The notes: a model not told the origin generated them from the letters alone. A stretch of 64,000 nt of DNA from Zeimonas arvi (GCF_008039575.1 NZ_VDUY01000001.1:744001-808000); one strand, 5' to 3'. Shown: positions 10,704 through 19,842, numbered from the stretch's first letter. Numbers and translations: made by a program.

Positions 10704-11449
10704 CGCGGCTGCACTCCGGGATCCGGCCGGCCGGCGAAGCGCTCGATCGCCAGCGCCGCGGCCACCCCGGCCACGATCGCCAGGAACATGCCCAGCCGCC
10801 ACGGCCAGTGCCAGCCGATCACCGCCACGAAGGCGCTGGCCGCCGCCGCGCCGATCGCCGGCCGCGAGGAGATCATCGGCACCGTGATCACCAGCATTGC
10901 GAGGATGCCCAGCCAGGCGTAGCGCGGGTCGGGCGGCAGGGCGGCGGCCAGGCCGATGCCGGCCAGCGACCCCAGGTGCCAGGCGAACCAGACCGGCAGG
11001 TTGTAGCCCATGTACAGCGAGATCCGCTGGGGCGGCGTCTCGCGGGCGCGACGCATCTGGTAGAGCGCCATGCCGGAATCGCTCATCAGGTAGCCCCAGA
11101 GCAGCCGCTTGCGCAGCGGCAAGCGACCGATGTCGCGCGAGACCGAGGCGCTGTAGACGATGAAGCGCAGGCCGGTGAGGATCGCGGTGAGCGCGATCAT
11201 CGCCTGCGAGGCGCCGGCCGCCATCAGCGGCATCGCGGCGAGCTGCGTGGTGCCCGAATAGACCAGCAGCGACATGCCCAGCGCCTGCGGCAGCGTGAGC
11301 CCCGACTGGATCATCGCGATGCCGGTCACCAGTCCCCAGCTGCCGGTGCCGAAGGCCGAGGGCAGCACCGCCCGGAATGCCTGACGCCGGTGCTGGCGGC
11401 GCAGGCGCGCCACGCCCGGCGACGGGCCGCGCCGGCCCGCCCGGCTCAC
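10700..11449 (-). CDS. azlC: AzlC-family large subunit of branched-chain amino-acid exporter
   Basis: A 249-residue inner-membrane permease. About 25 Arg-rich residues precede a hydrophobic core with LVTGIAMIQSGLTLPQALGM and LLVYSGTTQLAAMPLMAAG, the characteristic AzlC region, then LTGLRFIVYSASVSRDI. The C terminus has further helices (WLGILAMLVITVPMISSRP). Start is GTG 11449; the first membrane-proximal residues are basic, as expected for an inside-positive N terminus. The stop overlaps azlD by 4 nt and the start is 10 nt behind the MFS gene stop, so the three probably form one transcript. Confidence 0.88.
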   Translation of the reverse strand: MSRAGRRGPSPGVARLRRQHRRQAFRAVLPSAFGTGSWGLVTGIAMIQSGLTLPQALGMSLLVYSGTTQLAAMPLMAAGASQAMIALTAILTGLRFIVYSASVSRDIGRLPLRKRLLWGYLMSDSGMALYQMRRARETPPQRISLYMGYNLPVWFAWHLGSLAGIGLAAALPPDPRYAWLGILAMLVITVPMISSRPAIGAAAASAFVAVIGWHWPWRLGMFLAIVAGVAAALAIERFAGRPDPGVQPR

Positions 11450-11459
11450 GCCGCCCCGC

Positions 11460-12686
11460 TCACGCCGGCCGAGGCGCCGCGGGCGGCGCGGCGCGGCCGA
11501 GGCGCCAGCCCTTTCGGGCGCCCAGCCAGAGCACCGAGCCCAGCACGAAGACGACCGCGGGCAGCGACAGCAGATTCAGGATCGACCAGCCGTTCACGAA
11601 CAGCAGCGCGCCGGAGCTGGCCGACGAGGTGACCATCACCCCGAACACGCACAGGTCCATGAAGCCCTGGACCCGGTTCTTCTCGGCGGGCCGGTAGGCC
11701 GAGGTCAACAGCGTGGTGCCGCCGGTGTACATGAAGTTCCAGCCCACGCCCAGCAGGAACAGCGCCGAGACGAAGTGCATCAGCTCGACGCCGGACAGCG
11801 CGATCGCCACGCAGGCCAGCATCAGCAGGCAGCCCGCCACGATCACCTGCAGCACGCCGAAGCGCGCGATCAGCGCCCCGGTGAAGAGCCCCGGCGCGAA
11901 CATGCCGACCACGTGCCAGGAGATCACGAAGGCGGCTTCCTCGTAGGGCAGGCTGCAGACCTCCATGGCCAGCGGCGTGGCCACCATCAGCAGGTTCATC
12001 ACGCCGTAGCCCAGGGCGGCGCAGACGATCGCGACCCAGCAGGCCGGCTGGCGCAGGATCTCGGCCAGCGGCCGGGCGGCATCGGCGCCGGCCGCCGCAG
12101 CCTGCCTGGCGACCGGCAGGCGCAGCAACTGCGCGAGCAGCAGCGAGGCGAGCGCAAAGGCGACCAGGGTCAGGTAGGTGCCCGCGAACTGCGCCGGCAG
12201 CCAGGTCCGCGACCAGGTCGACAGCGTGGGGCCGATGATGCCGCCCGCAATGCCGCCGGTGATGACCAGCGAGATCGCGCGCGCCCGGAAGTCGGGCCGG
12301 TAGGCGTCGGCCACGTCGGCGGCGGCGAAGCGCAGGCTGGCGCCGAAGGCGTTGTACAGCCCGCAGACGAAGGTGGCGAGGCAGAGCAGCCAGAGGCTGC
12401 CCACGGTGAGCGCGAACCAGCCCAGGACGGCGCCGGCCATGGCCACGATCGAGCCGACCGTGTAGCCGGCCCGCCGGCCGAAGCGGCGCATGAAGCTCGC
12501 GGCCGGCATCGCCCAGAAGGCGCCGCCCAGCACGTAGCCGGTCACCGGCAAGGTGGCCAGCAGCTTGTTGTCGGCGAGCTGCAGGCCGGCCAGCCCGTTG
12601 ACCGCGATCAGCGTGACGTTGTTGGTCAGCAGCAGCGCCTGCATCAGTGCAAGCAGGCCGACCTGGAAGCGGAGATTGGCGAACAT
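11460..12686 (-). CDS. Major facilitator superfamily transporter
   Basis: A 408-residue protein with about twelve membrane helices. An MFS loop 2-3 signature-like segment, FMRRFGRRAGYTVGS, follows helix 2, and DFRARAISLVITGGIAGGII marks the helix 4-5 region. The C-terminal half contains GVGWNFMYTGGTTLLTSAYR, reminiscent of YcaD/MFS-1-type permeases. Substrate cannot be read from sequence. The gene is head of a probable MFS-azlC-azlD transcript and divergent from ilvE across a 128-nt intergenic region, so export of an amino acid or analogue is a reasonable guess only. Start ATG 12686 leaves a short N-terminal tail before helix 1. Confidence 0.82.
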   Translation of the reverse strand: MFANLRFQVGLLALMQALLLTNNVTLIAVNGLAGLQLADNKLLATLPVTGYVLGGAFWAMPAASFMRRFGRRAGYTVGSIVAMAGAVLGWFALTVGSLWLLCLATFVCGLYNAFGASLRFAAADVADAYRPDFRARAISLVITGGIAGGIIGPTLSTWSRTWLPAQFAGTYLTLVAFALASLLLAQLLRLPVARQAAAAGADAARPLAEILRQPACWVAIVCAALGYGVMNLLMVATPLAMEVCSLPYEEAAFVISWHVVGMFAPGLFTGALIARFGVLQVIVAGCLLMLACVAIALSGVELMHFVSALFLLGVGWNFMYTGGTTLLTSAYRPAEKNRVQGFMDLCVFGVMVTSSASSGALLFVNGWSILNLLSLPAVVFVLGSVLWLGARKGWRLGRAAPPAAPRPA

Positions 12687-12718
12687 CGGTCAAGTTTAGC
12701 CGCCCGGCCATCAGGGGA

Positions 12719-12735
12719 TAAAATGTCAAGTTGAC
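12719..12735 (+). promoter_or_regulatory. Possible ilvE -10 element followed by an inverted repeat
   Basis: TAAAAT (12719-12724) is a good -10 hexamer 91 nt upstream of ilvE. It abuts GTCAAGTTGAC (12725-12735), which has GTCAA/TTGAC arms around a central G. A second copy of GTCAAGTT lies at 12689-12696, 36 bp upstream and next to where the -35 would be. The -35 itself (TTAGCC) is poor. The arrangement looks like an operator around the promoter shared with the divergent MFS gene; this is inference. Confidence 0.35.
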
Positions 12736-12814
12736 CCGGAATTCCGGAAGCTCGCGGCCTCGTCGCGCGGGCCCGGTCCGGCACCATCCAAACAGTCCCT
12801 CTGGAGAGATTTCC

Positions 12815-13738
12815 ATGTCGATGGCCGACCGCGACGGTCTGATCTGGTACGACGGCAAGATGGTCGATTGGCGCGATGCCAAGCTCCACGTGCTGACCCA
12901 CTCGCTGCACTACGGCATGGGCGTCTTCGAGGGCGTTCGCGCCTACAGGACCGACTCGGGCAGCACCGCGGTCTTCCGGCTCAACGAGCACACCCGTCGA
13001 CTGTTCAACTCGGCCAAGATCTTCCAGATGAAGCTGCCGCACTCGTTCGACGAGATCGTGCAGGCGCAGAAGGACGTGGTGAAGGCGAACAAGCTCGAGT
13101 CCTGCTACATCCGCCCGATCGCCTGGATCGGCTCCGAGAAGCTGGGGGTGTCGCCGCGCGGCAACACGGTCCACGTGGCGATCGCAGCCTGGTCCTGGGG
13201 CGCCTACCTGGGCGAGGAAGGCCTGTCCAAGGGCATCCGCGTCAAGACCTCGTCCTTCAGCCGGCACCACGTCAACGTGTCGCTGGTCCGCGCCAAGGCC
13301 AGCGGCTACTACATCAACTCGATCCTGGCCAACCAGGAGGTCACCGCCCACGGCTACGACGAGGCACTGCTGCTCGACACCGAGGGCTACGTGTCCGAGG
13401 GCGCCGGCGAGAACGTCTTCATCGTGAAGGACGGCGTGCTGTTCACGCCCGACCTGGCCTCCTGCCTCGACGGAATCACCCGCAACTCGGTGATCCAGAT
13501 CGCGAAGGACCTGGGCATCGAGGTCCGCGAGAAGCGGATCACCCGCGACGAGATGTACTGCGCCGACGAGGCCTTCTTCACCGGCACCGCCGCCGAGGTC
13601 ACGCCGATCCGCGAGCTCGACGACCGCCCGATCGGCGAAGGCCGCCGCGGCCCGGTCACGGAGAAACTGCAGACCGTCTTCTTCGACATCGTCGCCGGGC
13701 GCAACCCGAAGTACGCCGGCTGGCTGGCGCCGGTCTGA
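12815..13738 (+). CDS. ilvE: Branched-chain amino-acid aminotransferase
   Basis: A 307-residue fold-type IV PLP aminotransferase, the usual length for IlvE. It performs the last step of Leu, Ile and Val synthesis and the first step of their breakdown. The PLP lysine is Lys161 in SLVRAKASGYY; the upstream SLHYGMGVFEGVRAY segment and downstream GYVSEGAGENVF and LDGITRNSVI are family signatures. I start at ATG 12815, preceded by GGAGAG; the upstream frame to 12731 has no such support and falls in the intergenic region. A 13-nt gap leads to the zinc-finger gene. Confidence 0.96.
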   Translation: MSMADRDGLIWYDGKMVDWRDAKLHVLTHSLHYGMGVFEGVRAYRTDSGSTAVFRLNEHTRRLFNSAKIFQMKLPHSFDEIVQAQKDVVKANKLESCYIRPIAWIGSEKLGVSPRGNTVHVAIAAWSWGAYLGEEGLSKGIRVKTSSFSRHHVNVSLVRAKASGYYINSILANQEVTAHGYDEALLLDTEGYVSEGAGENVFIVKDGVLFTPDLASCLDGITRNSVIQIAKDLGIEVREKRITRDEMYCADEAFFTGTAAEVTPIRELDDRPIGEGRRGPVTEKLQTVFFDIVAGRNPKYAGWLAPV

Positions 13739-13751
13739 CGGAGACGCAGCC

Positions 13752-13955
13752 ATGTCCGCCGCCACCGATAGCACGGCCATCGTCGAGGTCGAGGGCAAGA
13801 ACCTGCCGGTTCATTGTCCGAATCCGAAGATGCCGGTCTGGTCGTCGCATCCGCGCGTGTTCCTCGACATCGTGCACACCGGCGAGGTCAAGTGCCCGTA
13901 CTGCGGCACCCTGTACCGGCTGCGGCCGGGCACGGTGATCAAGGGACACCACTGA
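13752..13955 (+). CDS. Small zinc-finger (CHCC-type) protein
   Basis: A 67-residue protein with an HCPNP cysteine near residue 22, a histidine at SSHPRVFLDI and a CPYCGTLYRL pair. This is the Cys-His-Cys-Cys metal site of the CHCC zinc-finger family, also found in the mitochondrial complex I subunit NDUFS6. In Burkholderiales the gene commonly follows ilvE; its function is unknown. It is co-directional with ilvE (13 nt gap) and waaF (49 nt gap) and almost certainly co-transcribed. Confidence 0.88.
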   Translation: MSAATDSTAIVEVEGKNLPVHCPNPKMPVWSSHPRVFLDIVHTGEVKCPYCGTLYRLRPGTVIKGHH

Positions 13956-14004
13956 GGAACCTGGCGCGCAGGCCGCCCTTGCCGGCGGCGCGCGCCACCG
14001 GCCC

Positions 14005-15027
14005 ATGCGAACGCTGATCGTCGCCCCGAACTGGATCGGCGACGCCGTCATGTCGCAGCCGCTGCTGGCGCTGCTGCGCGCGCAGCAAGCCGGCGCGCCG
14101 ATCCACGCGCTCTGCCCGCCGCACATCGCCCCGGTCTACCGGGCAATGCCCGAGGTCGACGCGGTCATCGAGTCGCCGAACGTGCACGGCAAGCTCGACC
14201 TGGCCGGTCGCTGGCGGCTGGCGCGCTCGTTGCGAGCCGCCCGCTACGCGCGCGCGGTGGTGCTGCCGAACTCCGCCAAGTCCGCGCTGGTGCCCTGGCT
14301 TGCCGGCATCCCGCTGCGCATCGGCTATCGCGGCGAGGCGCGGCGGCTGATGCTCAACCGGATGCACGAGGACCGGAGGCAGGGCGCCGAGCGCCCGCCG
14401 ATGGTCGATCACTACGCCGCGCTCGCCTTCGAGCCGGGCCGCGCGCCCGACGGCCCGGTTGCCGATCCGAGGCTGACGATCGATCCGGCGCTCGCGCACG
14501 CGGCCCGAGAGCGGCTGGCGCTGCCGGCCGGAGCCCCGCTGTTCGCGCTGTGCCCGGGCGCCGAATTCGGGCCGGCCAAGCGCTGGCCGGCGCGGCACTT
14601 CGCGGGTCTGGCCGATCTGCTGCGCGCGGCGTGGCCCGAGGCCGAGGTGGTCGCGTTGGGCGGTCCCAGGGACCGGCCGATCGGCGACGAAATCGCCGCG
14701 CAGAGCCGCGCACGGGTGCGAAACCTGTGCGGCGACACCACGCTCGCCGAAGCGATGGCCCTCTTGTCGTCGGCCGCCGGCGTGGCCTCGAACGACTCGG
14801 GGCTGATGCACGTGACCGCTGCCTTCGACCGGCCGATGGTCGCCTTGTTCGGGTCGTCGGACCCCCGCCACACACCGCCGCGCTCGCGGCACGCGCGGGT
14901 CGAATGGCTGCACCTCGACTGCAGCCCCTGCTTCGAAAGAGAATGCCCGCTCGGCCACCTCGACTGCCTGAACCGGATCGAGCCGGCGCGGGCAATGCGC
15001 GCGCTGCGGGCCGCCCTGGCCGGGTAG
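14005..15027 (+). CDS. waaF: ADP-heptose:LPS heptosyltransferase II
   Basis: A 340-residue GT9 glycosyltransferase that adds the second heptose to the lipopolysaccharide inner core on the cytoplasmic face. It begins with MRTLIVAPNWIGDAVMSQPL, the family N terminus. The C-terminal ADP-heptose domain has LCPGAEFGPAKRWPARHFAG and SNDSGLMHVTAAFDRPMVAL followed by FGSSDPRHTPP. A conserved C-terminal cysteine group (CSPCFERECPLGHLDC) is present as in E. coli WaaF. Start ATG 14005 gives the family length. It lies in the ilvE run. Confidence 0.95.
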   Translation: MRTLIVAPNWIGDAVMSQPLLALLRAQQAGAPIHALCPPHIAPVYRAMPEVDAVIESPNVHGKLDLAGRWRLARSLRAARYARAVVLPNSAKSALVPWLAGIPLRIGYRGEARRLMLNRMHEDRRQGAERPPMVDHYAALAFEPGRAPDGPVADPRLTIDPALAHAARERLALPAGAPLFALCPGAEFGPAKRWPARHFAGLADLLRAAWPEAEVVALGGPRDRPIGDEIAAQSRARVRNLCGDTTLAEAMALLSSAAGVASNDSGLMHVTAAFDRPMVALFGSSDPRHTPPRSRHARVEWLHLDCSPCFERECPLGHLDCLNRIEPARAMRALRAALAG

Positions 15028-15060
15028 GTCCGGCAGTCCACGACCCCGAAGGAAGCCCCG

Positions 15061-15489
15061 ATGCGCCGCAGCCCGCTTTTCGACACCGCCGAATCGGTCG
15101 AGGAAGCCTTCTACGACGCGATGCGGCGCGGCGACCTCGAGGCGATGATGGCGCTGTGGTCGACCGAGGACGAAGTGACCTGCATCCATCCCGGCAGCGC
15201 CCGCCTGATCGGCCTCGACACGATCCGGGCGTCCTGGGAGTCGATCTTCTCCGGCGGCGGCGTGACGGTGCGCACGCGCGACGTCGCGGTCCAGAGCAGC
15301 GGCGTGGTCTCGGTGCACAACCTTATCGAGCAGATCACGATCAACGGCCGGACGGGCAGCCAGGTGGTCGAGTGCGTGGTCACCAACGTCTACGTGAAGG
15401 GCGCGGCCGGCTGGCGGGTCGTGCTTCACCACGGATCTCCCGCCGCCGAGACCGAGCCCTCGGCTCCGGCCGGGGCCGTGCTGCACTGA
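15061..15489 (+). CDS. NTF2-like / SnoaL-type small protein
   Basis: A 142-residue protein with the alpha+beta cone pattern of the NTF2-like superfamily. An N-terminal helix (SVEEAFYDAMRRGDLEAMMA) and LWSTEDEVTCIHPGSARLIG are followed by IRASWESIFSGG and a beta-rich C-terminal half. The ExVxCIHPG segment with Trp, Asp and His is typical of a DUF4440/SnoaL-like group of unknown biochemical role in Proteobacteria. The last 15 residues are Pro/Ala-rich and likely disordered. Its TGA shares bases with the ATG of the next gene (TGATG), so translation is probably coupled to the hydrolase. Confidence 0.85.
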   Translation: MRRSPLFDTAESVEEAFYDAMRRGDLEAMMALWSTEDEVTCIHPGSARLIGLDTIRASWESIFSGGGVTVRTRDVAVQSSGVVSVHNLIEQITINGRTGSQVVECVVTNVYVKGAAGWRVVLHHGSPAAETEPSAPAGAVLH

Positions 15490-16526
15490 TGCGCGCCCGG
15501 GACGGCCGCCGCGACGGCTACCGGCCTCCGCGCTGGTTGCGCGGCCCGCACCTGCAGACGATATGGCCGGCCACGCTCGCGCCGAAGCCGCCGGTGCGCT
15601 ACGTCCGCGAGCGCTGGGACACGCCCGACGGCGACTTCATCGAGATCGACCTGCTCGCCGACGATCCGCCGCGCGGGGCGGTCCACACCGGCGGATCCGG
15701 CCCGCTTGCCCGCCATGAGGTCCGGCCCTTCGTCGTGCTGTTCCACGGCCTCGAGGGCGACTCCGACAGCCACTACGCCCGCTCGCTGATGGCGGCGCTG
15801 CCCGCGCGGGGCTGGCGCGGCGCGGTCGCGCACTTCCGGGGCTGCGGCGGCGCGCCGAACCGGCTGCCGCGGGCCTATCACTCGGGCGACTCCGAGGAGA
15901 TCGACTGGATCCTGCGCCGCTTCGCGGCGGGCCCCGCACGCGGCGCGCCGCTGCACGCGGTCGGCGTGTCGCTGGGCGGCAACGCATTGCTCAAGTGGCT
16001 GGGCGAGCGCGGCGAGTCGGCGGCCTTCGTGCGCTCGGCGGCAGCGGTCTCGCCGCCGCAGGATCTGGCCGCCGGCGCGGCGGCGCTGGCGCGAGGCTTC
16101 AACCGCGTCTACACCGCGAACTTCCTGGTCACGCTCAAGCGCAAGAGCCTGGCCCAGCTCGATCGCCACCCCGGCCTCTTCGATCGCGAGCGGGTGCTGG
16201 CCGCCCGCGACTTCTTCGACTTCGACGACGCGGTCACCGCGCCCCTGCACGGCTTCGCCGGCGCGCAGGACTACTGGCGGCGCTCGTCGTGCAAACCCTT
16301 CCTGCGCGGCATCCGCGTGCCGACCGCGATCGTCCACGCGTACAACGACCCCTTCCTGCCCGCCGGCGCGCTGGCCGGCCCCGCCGAGGTCTCGGCCGCG
16401 GTGCGCCTCGACTACTCGGCCGAGGGCGGCCACGTGGGTTTCGCGACCGGCGTGCCGCCGGGCAGGCTCGACTGGCTGCCGGCGCGGCTGCTCGAGCATC
16501 TCGATCCGGAGCACGGCGATGGATGA
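15489..16526 (+). CDS. YheT-family alpha/beta hydrolase
   Basis: A 345-residue alpha/beta-fold hydrolase. The N terminus has PRWLRGPHLQTIWPATLAPK, the mark of the YheT/ABHD1-3 family. The oxyanion region is VVLFHGLEGDSDSHY, the nucleophile Ser lies in AVGVSLGGNALLKW, the acid in AYNDPFLPA and the His in GGHVGF. Family members are putative esterases or lipases; substrate unknown. Start ATG 15489 overlaps the upstream stop; the frame is open further upstream but that part lies inside waaF. The stop overlaps the next gene by 8 nt. Confidence 0.88.
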   Translation: MRARDGRRDGYRPPRWLRGPHLQTIWPATLAPKPPVRYVRERWDTPDGDFIEIDLLADDPPRGAVHTGGSGPLARHEVRPFVVLFHGLEGDSDSHYARSLMAALPARGWRGAVAHFRGCGGAPNRLPRAYHSGDSEEIDWILRRFAAGPARGAPLHAVGVSLGGNALLKWLGERGESAAFVRSAAAVSPPQDLAAGAAALARGFNRVYTANFLVTLKRKSLAQLDRHPGLFDRERVLAARDFFDFDDAVTAPLHGFAGAQDYWRRSSCKPFLRGIRVPTAIVHAYNDPFLPAGALAGPAEVSAAVRLDYSAEGGHVGFATGVPPGRLDWLPARLLEHLDPEHGDG

Positions 16527-17067
16527 GCAGGTCCTGAAGGCCATGGCCCGCTGGCCGAACGTGCCGGCGGTGCATGGCTGGCTGCGCCTGGACCGGCGCG
16601 GCGGCTGGCATCTGATCGACCGCGGGCAGGAAGGCTTCGACGAGTCGCGCGACGGTCGGGGCAGCCCGATCACCAGTCCGCCCATCGTCGAGTTCATTCA
16701 CCGCAACTACGCGCACGACGATCTGGGGCGCTGGTACTGGCAGAACGGGCCGCAGCGGGTCTACGCGGACCTGGACGCGGCGCCGCTGGTGTTCAGGGTG
16801 TTCGGCGAGGGCCGGGACGCGCGGCTGGTCGCGCACACCGGCGAACCGGTATCGCGGGTGGACGCCGGCTGGGTCGGGCCCGACGGCGAGGTCCTGCTGG
16901 CCACCGACCTGGGGCCGGGGGGGGTGCACGACCTGGACCTGGGGGCGCTGGCGATCGAGGAGCGCGGCGACACCATGGTGCTGGCTCTGGGCGGCAGGGA
17001 GATCGCCCTGGCGGAGACCGCCGACCCCGCCGGCACGCTCGGGTTCGTGATGCGGCCGCGGCCCTAG
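16519..17067 (+). CDS. Conserved betaproteobacterial protein of unknown function
   Basis: A 182-residue soluble protein. The N-terminal part MDEQVLKAMARWPNVPAVHG, WLRLDRRGGWHLIDRG and later FIHRNYAHDDLGRWYWQNGP recur in Burkholderiales proteins of a DUF294x-type family; I do not trust my memory of the exact number. It is Trp-rich with no signal peptide, membrane helix or recognisable active site. It overlaps the YheT-type hydrolase by 8 nt and closes the ilvE-to-17 kb plus-strand run. It converges on the BepA-like gene. Confidence 0.75.
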   Translation: MDEQVLKAMARWPNVPAVHGWLRLDRRGGWHLIDRGQEGFDESRDGRGSPITSPPIVEFIHRNYAHDDLGRWYWQNGPQRVYADLDAAPLVFRVFGEGRDARLVAHTGEPVSRVDAGWVGPDGEVLLATDLGPGGVHDLDLGALAIEERGDTMVLALGGREIALAETADPAGTLGFVMRPRP

Positions 17068-17092
17068 GATCGGGTCCGTCGCGCCTCCGTCC

Positions 17093-18562
17093 TCAGCGTC
17101 GCTCCCGCTCCTCGCGCTCGCGCAGGTACTCGCGCTCGAGCTCGCGCAGCCGTGCGTCGACCTGCGAGCCGGTATAGAAGTCCAGCGTGCCCGCCTGGCG
17201 CGCGCGCCTGAGCTGGTCGATCGCGGCCGGCAGTCCCCCGAGCAGCGCGAAGTGCTCGGCCGACGCCCGATGCGCGCGCGCCGGCTCGCCGGCGCCGTTC
17301 CAGGCATCGGCCAGCAAGCGCCAGAGCGTGGCGTCGGACGCGTGGATCTCGACCGCCTTGCCCAGCATGTCCGCCGCAGCGCGATGCTCGCGCGCCGCGA
17401 TCAGCGCCTGCGCCTTCACGCGAATCAGCGCACGGTTCGAGGGCTGCTGCGCCAGCGCCGCGTCGGCGAGCTCGCGCGCCCGCACCGGCTGGCCCGCGTC
17501 GAGCGCGATCTGCGCAGCCAGGCGCTCGATCATCGGATGGGCGCCGGCCCGCTTGCGCGCCTCGGCCAGCGCCTCGCGCGCCCGAACCGGATCGCGCTGG
17601 GCATTGCGCACCGTGGCCAGGCCGAACCAGCCGGCTGCCTCGTCGATCGTGCGCTTGCGCAACTGGCGCTCGAAGGTGGCCGCCGCCCTTGCCAGCGTGT
17701 CGACGTCGCTGCCGGCCAGCGCGCGAAGCTTGGCCTGCACCAGCAGGAAATCGATGCTGTCGGCGTGCTGGCGATAACGGGTCTCGCGGAGCCGGTTCTG
17801 GATGTCGGCCATCCGCTCCGAGGTGACCGGATGGCTGCGCAGATAGTCGGGCGCGCCGTTCTCGTAGAGCCGGCCGGCCTGCTGCAACCTGCCGAGGATG
17901 GCGACCATGCCGTTGGCGTCGTAGCCGCCCTCGCGCAGCATGTCCAGGCCGATCCGGTCGGCCTCGCGCTCGGCCTCTCGCGAGAATCCGAGCATCTGCT
18001 GCTGGGCCACGGTGCTGCCCAGCGACGCGACGCCCAGCGCGGCCTGCGGATTCGAGCTGGCCGCCAGCGCCGCGAGCACCAGCGACGCCAGCATGACCAC
18101 CGAGGCCTGCCGGTCGCGCGCCAGCATGCGCGCGATGTGGCGCTGCGTGACGTGGCCGATCTCGTGGGCGATCACCGAGGCCAGTTCGGATTCGCTCTGG
18201 GCCGCCACGATCAGGCCGCTGTGCACGCCGATGAATCCACCTGGCAACGCGAAGGCGTTCAGCGTGCCGTCGCGGATCAGGAAGAGCTCGAGGCTGTAGC
18301 CGGCCGCGGGCGCAGTCGACGCGAGCCGGGCCGCGAAGGCGTTCAGCCAGTCGGTGACCTCGGCATCGTCGGCGATCACCCGCTCGCGGTGCATGTCGCG
18401 AACGATCTGCTCGCCGATCCGGCGCTCCATGGTCGGCGAGAGCTCTTCGGCCCCCGCGTCGCCCAGGCGCGGCAGGTTGGCCGACTGCGCCAGCGCGACC
18501 GGCTGCGCGAACGCGACCGCCGCGGCGACCAGCACCGCGGCCGCTCGTCGGAACGCGGCCAT
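17093..18562 (-). CDS. bepA: BepA-like periplasmic M48 metalloprotease with TPR repeats
   Basis: A 489-residue exported protease, nearly the length of E. coli BepA (487). A signal peptide ends around PVALAQ (residue 26). The zinc motif HEIGH is at 133-137 ([14 protein letters not shown]), with the third-ligand region [12 protein letters not shown] near 195-205. The C-terminal half is Ala-rich helical and repetitive, consistent with TPRs. BepA assists LptD assembly and degrades misassembled outer-membrane proteins; the same role is inferred. The frame is open upstream to 19060, but that region is antisense to moaC, and ATG 18562 gives a proper signal peptide. It is divergent from moaC. Confidence 0.88.
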   Translation of the reverse strand: MAAFRRAAAVLVAAAVAFAQPVALAQSANLPRLGDAGAEELSPTMERRIGEQIVRDMHRERVIADDAEVTDWLNAFAARLASTAPAAGYSLELFLIRDGTLNAFALPGGFIGVHSGLIVAAQSESELASVIAHEIGHVTQRHIARMLARDRQASVVMLASLVLAALAASSNPQAALGVASLGSTVAQQQMLGFSREAEREADRIGLDMLREGGYDANGMVAILGRLQQAGRLYENGAPDYLRSHPVTSERMADIQNRLRETRYRQHADSIDFLLVQAKLRALAGSDVDTLARAAATFERQLRKRTIDEAAGWFGLATVRNAQRDPVRAREALAEARKRAGAHPMIERLAAQIALDAGQPVRARELADAALAQQPSNRALIRVKAQALIAAREHRAAADMLGKAVEIHASDATLWRLLADAWNGAGEPARAHRASAEHFALLGGLPAAIDQLRRARQAGTLDFYTGSQVDARLRELEREYLREREERERR

Positions 18563-18655
18563 GGAAAACAAGGACAGGAACCCCGGACTCAATGCTGAAC
18601 CTCGCCGCGCCGCCGCCGGCCCCATTGCCCGGCCGCCTGCGGCGCATCGCATTGT

Positions 18656-18661
18656 TATGAT
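18656..18661 (+). promoter_or_regulatory. Possible moaC -10 element
   Basis: TATGAT lies 22 nt before the moaC ATG in an otherwise GC-rich region. The expected -35 position (around 18633) is GC-rich and does not match TTGACA, so this is tentative. If real, the mRNA leader would be under 20 nt, which rules out a molybdenum-cofactor riboswitch in this leader. Confidence 0.3.
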
Positions 18662-18683
18662 AGTTCCCGGACGAAGTCGACCC

Positions 18684-19163
18684 ATGAAACAGACCCTTAC
18701 CCATTTCGATGCCGCCGGCCATGCCCACATGGTCGACATCGCCGACAAGGCGGTCACCCACCGTGTGGCGGTGGCCCGAGGCAGCATCCGCATGAAGCCC
18801 GAAACCCTGGCGCTGGTGAAGCGCGGCAGCGCGAAGAAGGGCGACGTGATCGGCATCGCCCGCATCGCGGCGATCCAGGGTGCCAAGCGCACCGCCGACC
18901 TGATCCCGCTTTGCCATCCGATCCCGATCACCCGGGTCGCCGTGGAACTCGAGATCGACGAGGCCGCCAGCACCGTGCACTGCACCGCCACCGTGGAGTG
19001 CGACGGCAAGACCGGCGTGGAAATGGAGGCGCTGACCGCGGTCCAGGTCGGGCTGCTCACCGTCTACGACATGTGCAAGGCCGCCGACCGGGGCATGGTG
19101 ATCGAGCAGGTGCGCCTGCTCGAGAAGCACGGCGGCAAGAGCGGGAGCTTCGTGGCGGCCTGA
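18684..19163 (+). CDS. moaC: Cyclic pyranopterin monophosphate synthase
   Basis: A 159-residue enzyme of molybdenum-cofactor synthesis that forms cyclic pyranopterin monophosphate from the MoaA product. Family signatures are present: [55 protein letters not shown] and the catalytic KAADRGMVI segment. Start ATG 18684 gives the canonical length; the frame upstream is antisense to bepA. It stands apart from other moa genes, none of which is in the window. Confidence 0.96.
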   Translation: MKQTLTHFDAAGHAHMVDIADKAVTHRVAVARGSIRMKPETLALVKRGSAKKGDVIGIARIAAIQGAKRTADLIPLCHPIPITRVAVELEIDEAASTVHCTATVECDGKTGVEMEALTAVQVGLLTVYDMCKAADRGMVIEQVRLLEKHGGKSGSFVAA

Positions 19164-19338
19164 CGGGGGGCGCGGCCCGGCACCGCTCGCGGTCGGCCCC
19201 GCCGCGCCGAACGTCGGCTCGCGCTTTGCGCGCCGCCTCGCCCATGGTCGGATGCCAGGCGCAGCATGCAGGCGATCCGGAAGCTGCCGCGACGCCCCCC
19301 GAACCCTTGACCGACCCGCTCGTACCAGGAACCCCGAC

Positions 19339-19836
19339 ATGAAGCGCTTCCTCTTCGCGGCCGCGCTGGCCGCCGTCACGACGCCGGCATTCGCGACCGA
19401 TGTCGGTGTGTCGGTCAGCATCGGCCAGCCCGGCTTCTACGGCCGGCTCGACATCGGGAACTTCCCCCGGCCCCGGCTGCTCTACGCCGAGCCGATGATC
19501 ATCGAGCCGGTGCCGGTCGGCGTCGTCCGGCGTCCGGCCTACCTGCACGTGCCGCCGGGCCACGCGAAGAACTGGCGCAAGCACTGCCACAAGTACGGCG
19601 CCTGCGGCCAGCCGGTCTATTTCGTCGACGAGGGCTGGTACAACGACGTGTACGCGCCGCGCTATCGCGAGCAGGCGCGGGGGCGTCACATGGACGCGCG
19701 CGACGACCGCCGTGTGGAGTACCGCGGCGACTATCGCGACGATCGCCGCGGGCGCGACGACGATCGCGGCCGCGGCAAGGGCCGGGGCGACGACCACGGC
19801 AAGGGCAACGGCAAGGGCCGCGGCCACGATCGCTGA
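19339..19836 (+). CDS. Secreted protein with charged Gly/Arg/Asp/Lys low-complexity tail
   Basis: A 165-residue protein with a clear signal peptide (MKRFLFAAALAAVTTPAFA, cleavage after Ala19). The middle has GQPGFYGRLDIGNFPRPRLL and a PPGHAKNWRKHCHKYGACGQ segment with two cysteines, then PVYFVDEGWY. From about residue 118 the protein is a low-complexity run of Arg, Asp, Gly, Lys and His (RGDD, KGRG, HGKGNGKG units). I recall similar beta- and gammaproteobacterial exported proteins of unknown function. Start ATG 19339 is 8 nt behind AGGA. It ends 6 nt from the convergent ClC gene. Confidence 0.82.
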   Translation: MKRFLFAAALAAVTTPAFATDVGVSVSIGQPGFYGRLDIGNFPRPRLLYAEPMIIEPVPVGVVRRPAYLHVPPGHAKNWRKHCHKYGACGQPVYFVDEGWYNDVYAPRYREQARGRHMDARDDRRVEYRGDYRDDRRGRDDDRGRGKGRGDDHGKGNGKGRGHDR

Positions 19837-19842
19837 GCCGGG

